Source of the DNA: Proteles cristata cristata
Lineage: Eukaryota; Chordata; Mammalia; Carnivora; Hyaenidae
NCBI GenBank assembly: GCA_017311185.1
Contig: JAESUZ010002614.1
Coordinates: 106,696-170,695 of the forward strand
DNA: 64,000 nt
Direction of reading: 5' to 3'
Shown here: positions 22,130 through 33,851 of the stretch, in pieces
Numbering within the stretch: position 1 is the first letter of the stretch
How the letters are laid out: the number at the start of each line of letters is the position of its first letter
The notes under the pieces: generated by a model
Told to the model about the DNA's origin: nothing
Database searches by the model: none
Seen by the model: the letters and a program-made list of their open reading frames with translations, nothing else
Position numbers and translations under genes: made by a program

Positions 22130-23290
22130 AGATAGCCAGACATTTGAGTAAACCCTAAAAGATGAAGAAAAAGACTAAAACAAACAAGTAAGCAACAGAG
22201 ACTTGGAAGAAATGGCTACAATACAGAAACCATAATAAAACATTTAAGACAGTTAAGTAGACTTCTCAGAGGAATTGGAGGTTTACAACAATGAAACAAG
22301 AGAAGGATGATAGAATGGAGGACTCTTACAAATTAAAAATATGGCATAAAATTTTTTCCTTGAAAGACTAGAAGATAAAGTCAAGGACATCTCACAGAAA
22401 CTCAAATGAACAAAAATACAAAGAATTAGAGAACAGTGAGGAAAAAATAACAAATTTAGAGAATTAGTCCCAAAGTCCAACATTGGGATGGAGAAGTTTC
22501 TAAAAGAGAAAAGAATTAAACCAGAGGAGAGATTTTTAAAAATATCACACGAATATTTTCTCCAAACTCAAGCACATGTCTTCAGAATGAAACTGGACAT
22601 AGACTGTGTTACAGAGAATGAACAAAATCCCATACCAAGGCACTTCATATTGTTAAATTTCAGAACACTGTGGCTAAAGAAAAGATCCTGTATTATTCTG
22701 GAGATAAAGAGAAGTCCACACAAAAGATCAAGAAAAATAAATTTACTAGACTTCTCAATAGCAACAACAGAGGCCAGAATATAATGAAAATATGGATTAA
22801 AAACTCAGACAGAAAATTATTTTCAATCTAGAATTCTCTATCTAGCTAACCTATTAGTCAAACATGAGAATAGAATAATTCATTTTGGGACATGTGTGGA
22901 TTTAAAAATAACTTCACACATATTCTTTTTGAAGGAGGTACTGGAGAATGCACTCCAAAAAAAAAAAATGAGTAAATTAAAAAGAAAAAAAAAAAAACTT
23001 GATCTCTAAGAACTTGGGATATAACATAGAGGACCACTGAAAGGAAATCCTAGGGAAACAGCCATGTCACAGTCTTAGAGAAGAACTAGTCCAGTTTGGA
23101 AAAAAGGATAGAGGACTTTCAGAAGGACTAGGAAATATCCACAGGAAAAAAATAGAATAGATGTTTGTGAGCATATGAAAAATATTGATTGGAATTTGGT
23201 ATCATTATTAGAGGATTTAATTAAAAGAAGTAATATGGAAATAGCTAGGCTAAATTTTTTAACGGCAATCAACTACAGGGGGAAGGAAAT
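22130..23290 (+). mobile_element. LINE-1/HAL1-like ORF1-region fossil
   Basis: A-rich, with ORF1-type sequence: AACTCAAGCACATGTCTTCAG, CAAGGCACTTCATATTGTTAAA and GCAACAACAGAGGCCAGAATA. The plus frame at 22488-22784 keeps ORF1-like residues (PRHFILLNFRTLW) but is short. Could be HAL1 or an old L1M. Confidence 0.6.
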
Positions 23291-23334
23291 GAAAAAATAA
23301 GCATGGCTTGGGCATCAACTGTAATCTAGGCTTT

Positions 23335-23455
23335 ATTCTTTAAGTTCCATGAATCTACAAACAGCTTCTGTTTTATTTATCATCATATTCTCAGCACAGA
23401 TTGCAGTGCTTGGCACATACTAGGAACTAAATAAATATTCTTTGAATGAATGCAT
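23335..23455 (+). mobile_element. L2 3' end fragment
   Basis: TTTATTTATCATCATATTCTCAGC, then AGTGCTTGGCACATACTAGGAAC and AATATTCTTTGAATGAATG form a textbook L2 terminus. A short antisense L2-like piece follows to about 23535. Confidence 0.85.
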
Positions 23456-23539
23456 AACAGGGCTAGGTCCTAGGTGGGGGCAAAAAAAGCCAGAATGAAG
23501 TAGACAGAGTCCCTGCTATCTAGGAGATCACAACTGAAA

Positions 23540-23800
23540 ACTTCAAATACCCAACCCAGTTTTCTCCTTTATTGAGTTGCTCAAGACATGGAGAAAATGT
23601 ACAGTGGGAAGAGTCTGCGGTTTGGAGCCCAAGCTTTAAGTTGTCTGTGACTTATGTTGGCAGGAGATTGTAGTTCCAATTTTTGAATCTCAAGAGGAGT
23701 ACCCAGCAAGCAGATTGCTATGGAGCAACAGCTGATTGTATTAGAGCGTTTACTCCATTCTTCTATCTCTCTTCTTACTGAAGTTTAAAAATATGAAAAT
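23540..23800. other. Single-copy DNA
   Basis: No repeat or gene recognised. Confidence 0.45.
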
Positions 23801-23803
23801 GTA

Positions 23804-24026
23804 AGGGGCACCTGGGTGACTCAGTCAGTTAAGGGTCCGACTTCAGCTCAGGTCATGATCTCATGATTCATGGGTTTGAGTCCCTTGTTGGGCTCTGTGC
23901 TGACAGCTTAGAGCTGGGTGCCTAGAGCCTGTTTCAGATTCTGTCTGTCTGTCTGTCTGTCTCTCTGCTCCTCCCCTACTCATGTTCTGTCCCTCAAAAA
24001 TAAATAAATGTTAAAATTTTTTTTTT
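23804..24026 (+). mobile_element. Felid CAN-SINE with CTGT tract
   Basis: Head GGGGCACCTGGGTGACTC, with an internal CTGT microsatellite (about 23940-23962). Flanking words AAATATGAAAA at 23789 and 24027. Confidence 0.94.
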
Positions 24027-24049
24027 AAATATGAAAAAGTTGTTTATGT

Positions 24050-24660
24050 ATCCAGAAGTTCAACAGGAAGAAAAAACGGCCAATTTAAAAAATGGGCAAA
24101 AATTTGAACAGACAGTTCACTAAAGAGAATATATAGATGGTGGTTAAGCACATAAAAAGGTGCTAAGCATCATTAGGTATTAGGGAAATGCAAATTAAAT
24201 TACAAAGAGGTATTAGAATTGCTAAAATAAAAAATACTAAAAGTACCAAGTGTGGGTGAGGATGTAGAGTAACAGGAATTGTCATCACTACTGATGAGAA
24301 TACAAGGTGGTGTAGCTATTCCGGAAAATGGCTAAGCAGTTTCTTATAAAGTTTAAACATACTTATCATACAATCCAGCAATTCTACTTATGGGTGTTTG
24401 CTGTAGATAATTGAAAACTTATGTTTCTGCAAAAACCTGTACATGGATGTTCAATAGCAGCTCAGTTTATAATCCCCCCCAAAAACACAAAATTTTCTTC
24501 AACAAATGGATACATAAACAAAACTGGTACATATAATGGAATATTCTGCAGCAAAAAAGGAACAAGCTCCTGATACACACAGCAACATTGATCAATCTTG
24601 AAGGTATTACTCTGAGTGGAAGAAGCCAGTCTCAAAGGCTACATAGTGACTTCTACCTCT
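24050..24660 (+). mobile_element. Old LINE-1 (L1M) ORF2 3' part
   Basis: AACAGACAGTTCACTAAAGAGAA, AGGGAAATGCAAATTAAATTAC, GAGGATGTAGAGTAACAGGAA and AATGGATACATAAACAAAACTGG are in LINE-1 ORF2 terminal order. Confidence 0.85.
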
Positions 24661-24669
24661 AGGAAAACA

Positions 24670-25260
24670 GAGTGGGGTAGATGTATTTTCTCCTACTTCT
24701 CCAGAGAATTAGGTTGGAAATTATAAAACAAACATAAGAAGACTCTGAGAGTTGAGAGAAGAAGGCAGATCAGCTATGAACCTTGAGACTTGAAGAACAA
24801 GTTGTTAAACATCCTAGGATTTTTTTTTTTTTTTTTTTGCCTCATACATTCAAGAATAAATGTTGAAGAAGCTGGCAACCTGGAAATGCCAGTGGGTGAA
24901 GGCCCAAAATATCCTAACAAAAGCCTACTCTCTCTAGCCAAATGGTCAGGTAGAGGGCAACCTCACTACCCAATGGTGTAGAGGTCATCCACCCCTATGG
25001 TGTCTCTGGTGGCCATGTGGGGAATAGTAATGAAGCAGCCTTATCCCTTCCAGCCAAGAAGATATGACAGAATGGAGGCACAGTGGGGAGCTAGAACCCT
25101 TACCTTTGCCCTACAATAATGAAGAGGATACCACCTCAGGTGTCAGTCAAGGCCAAGTGAGGGACCTGGTTTTCTACTTCTACCTAATCAGAATGAGGTA
25201 GCTCCCCTTCTCCCTTCCCCACCCCTTTCCATCCTGGAGCAGTGTCAGAGAAAGCCAGCT
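24670..25260 (+). mobile_element. Probable LINE-1 5' UTR
   Basis: Non-coding stretch between an ORF2 end and an ORF1 start, in the right place for an L1M 5' UTR. There is a T run at 24820-24839. Assignment rests on position more than on sequence match. Confidence 0.4.
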
Positions 25261-26595
25261 AAAACAGGAGGCTTAAATAAGATCATGAATTTCATAACTT
25301 AATACTCTAAATGTCCAGGTTTCAACAGAAAATTACTCATTATACCAAGAACCATGAAGATCTCAAACTGAATGACAAAAGACAAGCACTAGATGCCAAC
25401 ACTAAGATGACAGAAATTTTGAATTATCTAAAAAGATTTCATTTTTTTTGAATTAGCTAAAAAATATTTTACAATAAACTATTTGTAAAAAAATAAAAGT
25501 AACTACTATATAATAAAAAATATTTTAAACTAGCTATCATGAAAAAACAATTATGAACACGCATAAAAACAAATGAAAATATAGTCTCAGAAAAAAAACG
25601 GAAAGTATCAATGAGGAAACAGAAGGTATAGAGATGAACCAAATGGATATTTTAGAACTTAAAAATACAATAACTAAAACTAAATGTTCAATGAATGAAC
25701 TCAATGAGAAGATAGAAGGGAAAGAGGAAAAAAATCAGCGAGCTTGAAAATAAAACAGAAATTACCCAAACTAGCATCAGTCTAAACAACAGAGGGACAA
25801 TACACTGAAAGGAAATGAACAGGACCTCAGGACTAGTGGGACCATAACAAAGGATGTAATTTGTGTCATTGGATTCCCAGAAGAAGAGAAAAAGGCAAAG
25901 GTGAAAAAGTATTAAAGGAAATTATGGCTAAAAGTTTTCCAAATTTGGCAAAATATTCAAACCTATAGATTTGCAAAGCTGAGTGAGTTCCAAGCAGGAT
26001 AAAATTTTAAAAGTCCATGACAATACATATCTTATTTTAGAAAATTAAGACAAAGAAAAAAATCTAAAAACAGAGATAGAAACAATACCTATGGGGGAAA
26101 ATAATTCACTTGACATTGAATTTCTCATGAGAAACCATGAAGGTCAGAAGAAAGTGACACATTTTTATATGCTGAAAAAATGTCAACCCAGAATCCTATA
26201 TCTAAGAAAATATTCTTCAGTAATGAAGGGAAAATAAAGACATTCTTATATGAAGTAAAACAAAGGAAAATGTGTAACCAGCAAAGCAACCCTAAAAGAA
26301 TGGCTAAAGGAAGTTCTTTAAAGAAGAAAATTATTTTAAAAAACAAAAGGAACATCAGGAAGAATAAAAAACATGGTAAGCAAAATTATGGGCAAAGAAC
26401 ACTCTTAAGTCTTCAAAATTAAGTTTGATAATTGAAGCAAAAATTATAATACTTTTATTGTGGTTCTAAGGATGTAGAGGGAATATTTAAGAAAAGTATA
26501 ATATGAAGGGAGGAGGGTAAGTAGACATAAAGGGAGGTAAGATTACTATCCTTTACTTGAACTGTTAAAGTGATGGCACCCATAATACCAAAAGC
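25260..26595 (+). pseudogene. LINE-1 ORF1 fossil
   Basis: LINE-1 ORF1 encodes the RNA-binding chaperone of the retrotransposon particle. Here the order of ORF1 words survives: TGGATTCCCAGAAGAAGAGAA, GTTTTCCAAATTTGGCAAAAT, CCATGAAGGTCAGAAGAAAGTG and TCAACCCAGAATCCTATATC. Stops and frameshifts are frequent. The longest piece is the plus frame 26180-26422, which covers the C-terminal region (NEGKIKTF and the PKRMAKGS region). Not functional. Confidence 0.8.
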
Positions 26596-26597
26596 AA

Positions 26598-26598
<1 letters not shown>

Positions 26599-26643
<45 letters not shown>

Positions 26644-26652
26644 ACACACACA
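26599..26652. repeat. (CA)n microsatellite
   Basis: Long CA tract with one interruption (ATA at about 26638-26640). Open frames rich in Val and Cys on the minus strand are artefacts of it. Confidence 0.98.
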
Positions 26653-26824
26653 GCTATATAAGAGACACTCAAAAACAGTAGAGGTAAATAAAGGTGGAAT
26701 TCTAAAAAATGCTTAAGTAATGTACAGGAATACAGAAAAAAGAAAACAGAGAAATGAAACGCAGAATGAACAGAAGACAAAAAACAAAATGAAAGACTTC
26801 GTTCTTTACATTTCAGTAATTACA

Positions 26825-27034
26825 GGGACACCTGGGAGGCTCAGTCATTTAAGCATCCAACTCTTGATTTTGGCTCAGGTCATGATCTCATGGTTGTGAG
26901 ATCAAGCCAAGTGTGGAGCCTGCTTGAGATTCTCTGTCACCCTCTCCCTCTGTCCCTCTCCCCTTGCTTGCATGTTCTCTTGCACTCTCTCTCTCTCACA
27001 AAAACAAAACAAAAACAAAAACAAAAACAAAAAC
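26825..27034 (+). mobile_element. Older CAN-SINE with (CAAAA)n tail
   Basis: Head GGGACACCTGGGAGGCTC, with the CTCTTGATTTTGGCTCAGG variant and a short B-box region (GTTGTGAGATCAAGCC), which mark an older subfamily. The tail expanded to CAAAA repeats (27001-27034). Flanks AATTACA on both sides. Confidence 0.92.
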
Positions 27035-27039
27035 AATTA

Positions 27040-28395
27040 CATTAAATAGCTATATGCAAAAGAATGAAACTGGACTACTTTCTTACATCAAAATAAACTC
27101 AAAATAGGTTAAAGCCCTGTACGTGAGACCTGAAACCATAAAATGCCTAAAAGAGAACATAGGCAGTAGTCTCTTGAAAATCGCTCTTAGCAACATATTT
27201 ATGGATATGTTTCCTCAGGCAAGGGAAACAAAAACAAAAATAAACTATTGGGATTACACCAAAATAAAAAGCTTTTGCTCAGCAAAGGAAATCATCAACC
27301 AAACAAAAAGCAACCCAGTAAATGCTATTCCTAGTTTTGCAAATGGTATATCTAATAAGGAATTAATATATAAAATACATAAAGACCTTACACAACTCTT
27401 CACTAACCCCCTCTCCCCCAATAATCCAGTTAAACATGGGCAGAGGATCTGAACAGACGTTTTTCCAAGGAAGACATTCAGATGGCTAATAGACACATGA
27501 AAAGATGTTCAACATCACTAATCATCAGGGAAATGCAAATCAAAACCACAATTAGATATCATATCACACCAGTCAGACTGGCTAATATCAAAAGATAAGA
27601 AATCACAAGTGTCAGCAAGGATATGGAGGAAAAGTAATCCTCATGCACTATTAGTGAGAATATGAATTGGTGCAACTGTTGTAGAAAGCAATATGGAGGT
27701 TCTTCAAAAAAATTAAAGGTAGAAATGCTATATGATCTGGTAAAATTCCACTGTTGGGTATTGACCCAAAGAAAACAAATAATTCAAAAAGATATATGCA
27801 CCCCTATGTTTATTGAAGCATCGTTTACAATAGCCAAGATACAGAAACAACCAAAGAGTCCATTGACAGATGAATGGATAAAGAAGCGATGTGATACACA
27901 CACACACGCACACGCACATGCACACAGAGGAATATTACTCAGCCATTAAAAAGAATGAGATCTTGCCATTTGCAACAATATAGATGGACCTAGAGGGTAC
28001 TATGCTAAGTGAAATAAGTCAGACAGGGAAAGACAAATACCAATGCTTTCACTCATGTGGGGAATCTAAAAAGCAAAACAAACAAAGGCTCCCAAAGCCC
28101 AGATTCTTAAAAACAGAGAACAAACTGGTAGTTGCTGGAGTGGGGGATGGGTAAAATAGAGAGATTATTAAGAGCTATCAACTTCTAGTTATAAGACAAA
28201 TAAGTCATGGAGAGGAAAAGTACAGCACAGAGAATATAGTCAATAATGTTGTAATATTGTTGCATGGTGACAGATGGTGACTACACTTACTGTGGTGAGC
28301 ATTGAGTAATGTATAGAATTGTTACATCAATATGTTGTATGCCTGAAACTAACATAATATTGTATGTTAATTATACTTCAATTTTTAAAATAGGC
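27040..28395 (+). mobile_element. LINE-1 (L1MA/MB-like) 3' end
   Basis: Runs from ORF2 C-terminal code to a typical 3' end: AGGGAAATGCAAATCAAAACC, ATAGCCAAGATACAGAAACAA, GTGAAATAAGTCAGACAGGG and finally GCCTGAAACTAACATAATATTG. Includes a CA-rich insert at about 27895-27927. Confidence 0.92.
27060..27900 (+). pseudogene. LINE-1 ORF2 C-terminus remnant
   Basis: The plus frame 27123-27452 reads as the LINE-1 ORF2 region after the reverse transcriptase domain (INYWDYTKIKSFCSAKE and the ISNKELIYKI region). The reading then moves to another frame at 27662-27949. Broken by stops and frameshifts. Confidence 0.85.
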
Positions 28396-28501
28396 AAACT
28401 AATTATGTTAAATGTATATGGATGAATACATCGATTAAAAGACATATTGACAGAGTAAACGAAAGAGCCAATTATGTGCTATCTATAAGAAACTCACTTC
28501 T

Positions 28502-28693
28502 GGGGTGCCTGGCTCAGTTGATTAAGCCCCTGACTTTGGCTCAGGTCATGATCTCATGGTTCATGAGTTCAAGTCCCACATTGGGCTCTCTGCTGTCAGT
28601 ACAGAGCTTGCTCTGGATCCTTTGTCCCCCCTCTCTCTGCCTTTCCTACTCACCCCTATCTCTCGAAAATAAATAAAAATATTTTTTAAAAAA
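28502..28693 (+). mobile_element. Felid CAN-SINE
   Basis: GGGGTGCCTGGCTCAGTTG, with a small deletion in the head, B-box-like GAGTTCAAGTCCC and an AAATAAATAAAAA tail. Lies inside LINE-1 ORF2, which resumes just after the tail. Confidence 0.92.
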
Positions 28694-29324
28694 ACTTCAA
28701 GTATAACAATATAGGAAGACTGAAAACAAAATGATGAGAAAATATTTATCATACAAATATGAATACAAAGAAAGCACAGAGAGGTATGCTGCATAATGAT
28801 AAGAAGGTTGATCTACTAAGAAGACAAAGAAACCCTAAATGTCTATGCACCAAACAACCTGGCTATAAAGTATGTGAAGCAAGAATTGAAGAAAGAAGAA
28901 AATGAACAAATCCACAATTAGAGTTGAAGATTTCAATACCCTTCTATCAACAATTGTTAGAACAACTAGATGTAAAACCAGCAAGGATATAAAAACTCAA
29001 CAACACCATAAAAAAAAAACAGAATCTAATCAGAATTTATAACACTCCATCCAACAACATCAGCATACATGTTCTTTTCAAGCATCCGTGAAACATATAC
29101 TAAGATAGATTATATCCTGGGCCACAAAACAAATTTCAACACATTTAAAAGAATTGAAATCATATAGAGTGTGTTCTGTAACCACAATGAATTCAGACTA
29201 GTTATCAATAACAAAAAGATAACAGGAAAATGCCTGAATACCTGGAAACTGAACTATATAATCCATAAGTCAGAGAGGAAGTCTCAAGGGAAATTAAAAA
29301 GGGACAACAAAAGGATAATAATGG

Positions 29325-29492
29325 GGCAACTGGGTGACTCAGTTGGTTAAGCGTCTACTCTTGGTTTCGGCTCAGGTCATGTTCTCACAGTTGGTGAGTT
29401 CAAGCCCCGCATTGGGCTGTATGTTGACAGCATGGAACCTGCTTGGCATCTCTACTTCTCTCTATCTCAAAACAAATAAATAAACTTTAAAG
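29325..29492 (+). mobile_element. Felid CAN-SINE, short body
   Basis: GGCAACTGGGTGACTCAG head and an abbreviated CT body. Flanked by AAAGGATAATAATGG (29310-29324) and AAAGAATAATAATGG (29493-29507). Confidence 0.93.
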
Positions 29493-29805
29493 AAAGAATA
29501 ATAATGGAATTCTGTAAATCTACACATATAAATTTGACAAGTTAAACAGAACGGATCAATTCATCAAAACACATGAACTACCACAAATCACCCAATATGA
29601 GATAATTTGAACAGCTTCATAATTATTAATTAAATGGGTAGTGAAAACAATCCCAACAAAGAACTATCCTTGGCCAGATGGTATTTTTGGAGAACTTTAC
29701 CAAATATTTAAAGAAGAATTAATGCTAATTCTAGAAAATCTTTTCCAGAAAAATAGAGTTAAAAAGGGATATATGTATTAATCAATATAGAAAAAACATT
29801 CAACA

Positions 29806-30985
29806 CTCCTGTATCCCTTGGGTAAATTCCTAGCAGTGCTATTGCTGGGTCATAGGAGAGTTCTATTGTTAGTTTTTTAAGGAACCTCCACACTGTTTTC
29901 CAGAGGGGCTGCACCAGTTTACATTCCCACCAACAGTGTAGGAGGGTGCCCATTTCTCCACATCCTCGCCAGCATCTAGAGTCCTCTGATTTGCTCATTT
30001 TAGCCACTCTGACCGCTGAGGTGGTATCTCAGTGTGGTTTTGAATTGTATTTCCCTGATGAGGAGGGACGCTGAGCATCGTTTCATGTGTCTGTTGGCCA
30101 TCTGGATGTCCTCTTTGGAGAAGTGTCTGTTCATATCTTCTGTCCATTTCTTCACTGGATTATTTGTTTTTTGGGTGTGGAGTTTGGTGATTTCCTTAAA
30201 GATTTTGGATACTAACCGTTTATCTGATATGTCATTTGCAACTATCTTTTCCCATTCCGGCAGTTGCCTATTAGTTTTATGGATTGTTTCCTTTGCCGTG
30301 CAGAAGATTTTTATCTTGATGAGGTTCCAATAGTTCATTTTTGCTCTTGATTCCCTTGCCTTTGGGGATGTTTCAAGTAAGAAATTGCTGCAGTGGAGGT
30401 CAAGGAGGTTTTTTCCTGCTTTCTATTCTAGAGTTTTGATGGTTTCCTGTCTCACATTCAAGTCCTTTATCCATTTTGAGTTTATTTTTGTGTGTGGTGT
30501 CAGAAAGTGATCTAGTTTCTTTCTTCTGCATGTTGCTGTCCAGTTCTCCCAGCACCATCTGTTAAAGAGGCTGTCTTTTTTCCATTGGATGCTCTTTCCT
30601 GCTTTGTCAAAGATTAGTTGGCCATAAAATTGTGGGTCCAATTCTGAGTTCTCTGTTCTGTTCCACACATTGGTCTGTGTGTCTATTTTTGTGCCAAATA
30701 CTATATTGTCTTGATGATGACAGCTTTGTAGTAGAGGCCAAAGTCTGGGATTGTGATACCTCCCATTTCGGTTTTCTTCTTCAGTATTACTTTGGCCATT
30801 TGGGGTCTTCTGTGGTTCCATACAAATTTTAGGATAGTTTGTTTGAGTTTTGAGAAGAATGCTGGTGTAATTTTGATTGGGATTGCATTGAATGTGTAGA
30901 TTGCTTTGGGTAGTAATGACATTTTAACAATATTTATTCTTCCGATCCATGAGCATGCAATGTTTTTCATTTCTTTGTGTCTTCT
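29806..30985 (-). pseudogene. LINE-1 ORF2 C-terminal half, inverted part
   Basis: On the minus strand this reads the end of LINE-1 ORF2. The frame 30821-30423 has the region after reverse transcriptase. The frame 30338-30000 continues in the same register past at least one stop. The frame 30007-29759 is shifted and carries the Cys-rich knuckle ([18 protein letters not shown]). At least one stop and one frameshift make it non-coding today. Confidence 0.9.
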
Positions 30986-31139
30986 AGGAGTGGGGAGAGG
31001 GGAAGGGGGGGTGATGGGCATGGAGGAGGGCATTTGTGGGGATGAGCACTGGGTGTTATATGGAAAGCAACTTGACAATAAACTATTAAAAAAAATAAAT
31101 AAATAAAGCAAGATCTGAAAATGGAAAAAAAAGAGAAAA
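29806..31139. mobile_element. Younger LINE-1 with 5' inversion (twin priming)
   Basis: The left part (29806 to about 30985) is antisense LINE-1 ORF2. The right part (about 30986-31106) is the sense LINE-1 3' end (GGATGAGCACTGGGTGTTAT, then ACTTGACAATAAACTATTAA and poly-A). A perfect 16-bp duplication GAAAAAACATTCAACA lies at 29790-29805 and 31140-31155. The host is the older LINE-1 ORF2. This is the standard outcome of twin priming. Confidence 0.95.
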
Positions 31140-32157
31140 GAAAAAACATTCAACAAAGCTCACTACCTTGTCACGATAAAAACTTGGAAAACAGGAATAG
31201 AGGGGAAATTCTTCAACTTGACAAAGAGCATCTATTAAAAAGCTTATAGTTAAGGTTATACTTAATTATGAAAGACTGAATGCTTTCTCCCTAATATCAG
31301 GAATAAGACCAGGCTGTCTCTTCTCACTGCTCTTTTTCAATATGGTGCTGGGGTTCCAGACAGTGCAATAAGGCAGGAAAAGGAAATAAAAGTCCTATAG
31401 ACTAGAAAGGAATAAATAAAGCTGTCCTTATTTGCAGGTGATATGTTTTTTTACTCAAAAATTCCAAGTGATCTACCGAAATCCCTCCTTGAACTAAGTA
31501 AGTTCAGCAATGTCACAAAATATAAAATAAACATACAAAAATCGATTGTATATGTATAAACTAGCAACAAACACTTGAACACTGAAATTAGAAGTGCAAT
31601 ACCATTCACAATTGCTGTAGAAAAATACATAGGTGTAAATTTAACGGAGGACTTGTATTCAGAAAACATGATGTTGACAAAAGAAAGCAAAAGAGATCTA
31701 CATAAATGGAGAGACATACCATACTCATAAACTGGAAAACTCAAAATAGTAAAGATTTCAATTTTCCCTAAACTTTTATATATAATGTGTATATTTTTAT
31801 AAATATATACAATTTACATATATATAATGCCTATCAAAATATCTATAAAATTTTTTGTACATATAGACAGGATTATTTTAAAATCTACATAGAAAGGCAA
31901 AAAAACAGATTAGCTAAAACAGTTTTGAAAAAGGATTAAGTGGGAGGAATCCATTTGTCCAAATTCAAGGTGTATTATATACTTAATGCTTATTAAGATT
32001 GTGCGGTATTAATAGAGAAATATACACATATATCAATAGAGAATAGAGAACCTGGAAATAGACCCACAGAAGTATGTCCAACTGACTTTTGGGTAATAGC
32101 TTTATTGGGATACAGTTAACATACTAAATAATTTGCTTACTTAAAATGTAAAATTGA

Positions 32158-32376
32158 GGGGCGCCTGGGTAGTTCAGTCGGTTAAATGTCCGACTTTGGC
32201 TCAGGTCATGATCTCACAGTTCGTGGGTTCAAGCCCCACATCGGGCTCTTGCTGACAGCTCAGAGCCTGGAGCCTGCTTCAGATTCTGTATCCCCCTCTC
32301 TCACTGACCCTCCCCTGCTCACACTGTCTCTCTCTCTCTCAGAAATAAATTTTTAAAAACCACTAAAGCTTTTTTA
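32158..32376 (+). mobile_element. Felid CAN-SINE, perfect target duplication
   Basis: Head GGGGCGCCTGGGTAGTTC and B-box GGGTTCAAGCCCC. Flanked by a perfect 15-bp AAAATGTAAAATTGA at 32143-32157 and 32377-32391, so relatively young. Confidence 0.97.
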
Positions 32377-32445
32377 AAAATGTAAAATTGAATAGTTTTT
32401 AATACATTCTCAGAGTTGTGCTATCATCACCACCATAAATTTTAT

Positions 32446-32664
32446 TTTTTATTTTTTTAAAGTTTATTTATTTTGAGAGAGAGCAAGAGCACAGGTTGGG
32501 GGTGAGGGAACAGAAAGAAAGGGAGAATAAGGGAGAATCCCAAGCAGGTTCTACACCATCAGCAGAGAGGCCAATGCAGGGTTTGAACTCCCAAACCATG
32601 AGATCATGACCTGAGTTGCAGTTAAGAGTCAGATGCTCAACAGCCTGAGCCACCCAGATGCCCC
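32446..32664 (-). mobile_element. Felid CAN-SINE
   Basis: Reversed copy ending in GAGCCACCCAGATGCCCC. Flanks ACCATAAATTTTAT and ACCACAATCAATTTTA form the target duplication. Confidence 0.94.
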
Positions 32665-32880
32665 ACCACAATCAATTTTATCCCACTCTTATCATTTCAA
32701 AAAAAAACCCTATATCCTTTACCAGTCACATTCATTTTGCCCCAACTCCCCTCCCTGCCCCCATCAGCCCTACGCCTACCACTAATCTATTTTCTGTCTC
32801 AATAAATTTGCCTATTTTGGACATTTCATGCCCACCATGCCCATTGACAAGGTACGAGAACAATTTAATGGTTCGCCTTT

Positions 32881-33090
32881 AAAAAATATGTTTATTTATT
32901 TGAGAGAGAGAGAGAGCATGCACACATGCTCATAAGCAGAGGAGGGGCAGAGAGAGAGAGAGACAGAGAATCTGAAGCAGGCTCTGCACTGGTAGCACAG
33001 AGCCTGACACAGGGCTTGAACTTACGAAGGCTGAGATCATGACCTTAGCAGAAGTCAGTCTCTTAACCAACTGAGCCACCCAGGCACCCC
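32881..33090 (-). mobile_element. Felid CAN-SINE
   Basis: Reversed copy flanked by TAATGGTTCGCCTTT (32866-32880) and TAATGGTTCCCTGCCTTT (33091). Confidence 0.95.
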
Positions 33091-33580
33091 TAATGGTTCC
33101 CTGCCTTTTTAAAAAACAAATAATGCTGGCAAAACTTGCCATCAGTAGGCAAAAAATATAAAAAATGAGCCTCAATGTAACTCACACCTTATGAGAAAAT
33201 TAACTCAAAATGGTTCATGTACTTAAATGTAAAACATAAAATTATAAAACTTTGACACACAGAAAACAGAAAATCTTTAAGACCTAAGACTAGGCAAAAA
33301 GTTCTTAGACTCTACACCATATTCATCACCCATGGAAGGAAAACGTGATAAATAGAACTTAATAGCAATTCAGAATCTTTGCTTTGCTCCTGTTAAGAAG
33401 ATAAAAAGACAAGTTATAGAATGGAAGGGTTAATATTTGTTAACTAGATATCCAACCAAAAGCTAGTATCTAGAATGGATAAAGAACTCTCAAAAATCAA
33501 CAGTTAAAAAAAAAATGTGATCTAATCAGACTGTAGGCAGAAGACACCAATAGACATGATACTGGAGAAGACAGACAGAT

Positions 33581-33587
33581 GGCAAAC

Positions 33588-33623
<36 letters not shown>

Positions 33624-33632
33624 ACAAAAAAA
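33581..33632. repeat. (AAAAC)n simple repeat
   Basis: Irregular AAAAC/AAAAAC units inside the LINE-1 fossil. Confidence 0.95.
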
Positions 33633-33851
33633 CACTTGAAGGATTGTTCAACATCAATAACTATTAGGGAAATGCAAATTACAGCTATGAGGTATCCCCA
33701 CGCAGCTATCAGAATGGCTTCTAAAATAGAAAATCATGGCAGCACCAAATGCTGGCAACGATGTGGAGAAACTGGGTCATTCATATATTATACACCTGGC
33801 ATTTATCCTAGAGAAATGAAAGCAAGTTTTCACACAAAAACCTGTACACCC

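Larger units (their letters stand above)
28396..32096 (+). pseudogene. LINE-1 ORF2 fossil broken by three insertions
   Basis: Endonuclease-to-reverse-transcriptase code of an old LINE-1. It begins near GATTAAAAGACATATTGACAG, passes TATATCCTGGGCCACAAAAC and ends near AACCTGGAAATAGACCCACAG. Insertions are SINEs at 28502-28693 and 29325-29492 and a younger LINE-1 at 29806-31139. The reverse transcriptase active-site motif is mutated: codons at 31431-31445 read F-A-G-D-M instead of F-A-D-D-M. Many stops. Not functional. Confidence 0.85.
32097..32880 (-). mobile_element. Old LINE-1 (L1M) 3' end, split by two SINEs
   Basis: AGCTTTATTGGGATACAGTT, TTCTCAGAGTTGTGCTATCA and CCACTAATCTATTTTCTGTC then TTTGCCTATTTTGGACATTTC are successive antisense parts of an L1M 3' end. 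SINEs lie at 32158 and 32446. Confidence 0.8.

Noticed and set aside
26455..26780. Val/Cys-rich minus frames
   Set aside because: Products of the (CA)n microsatellite.
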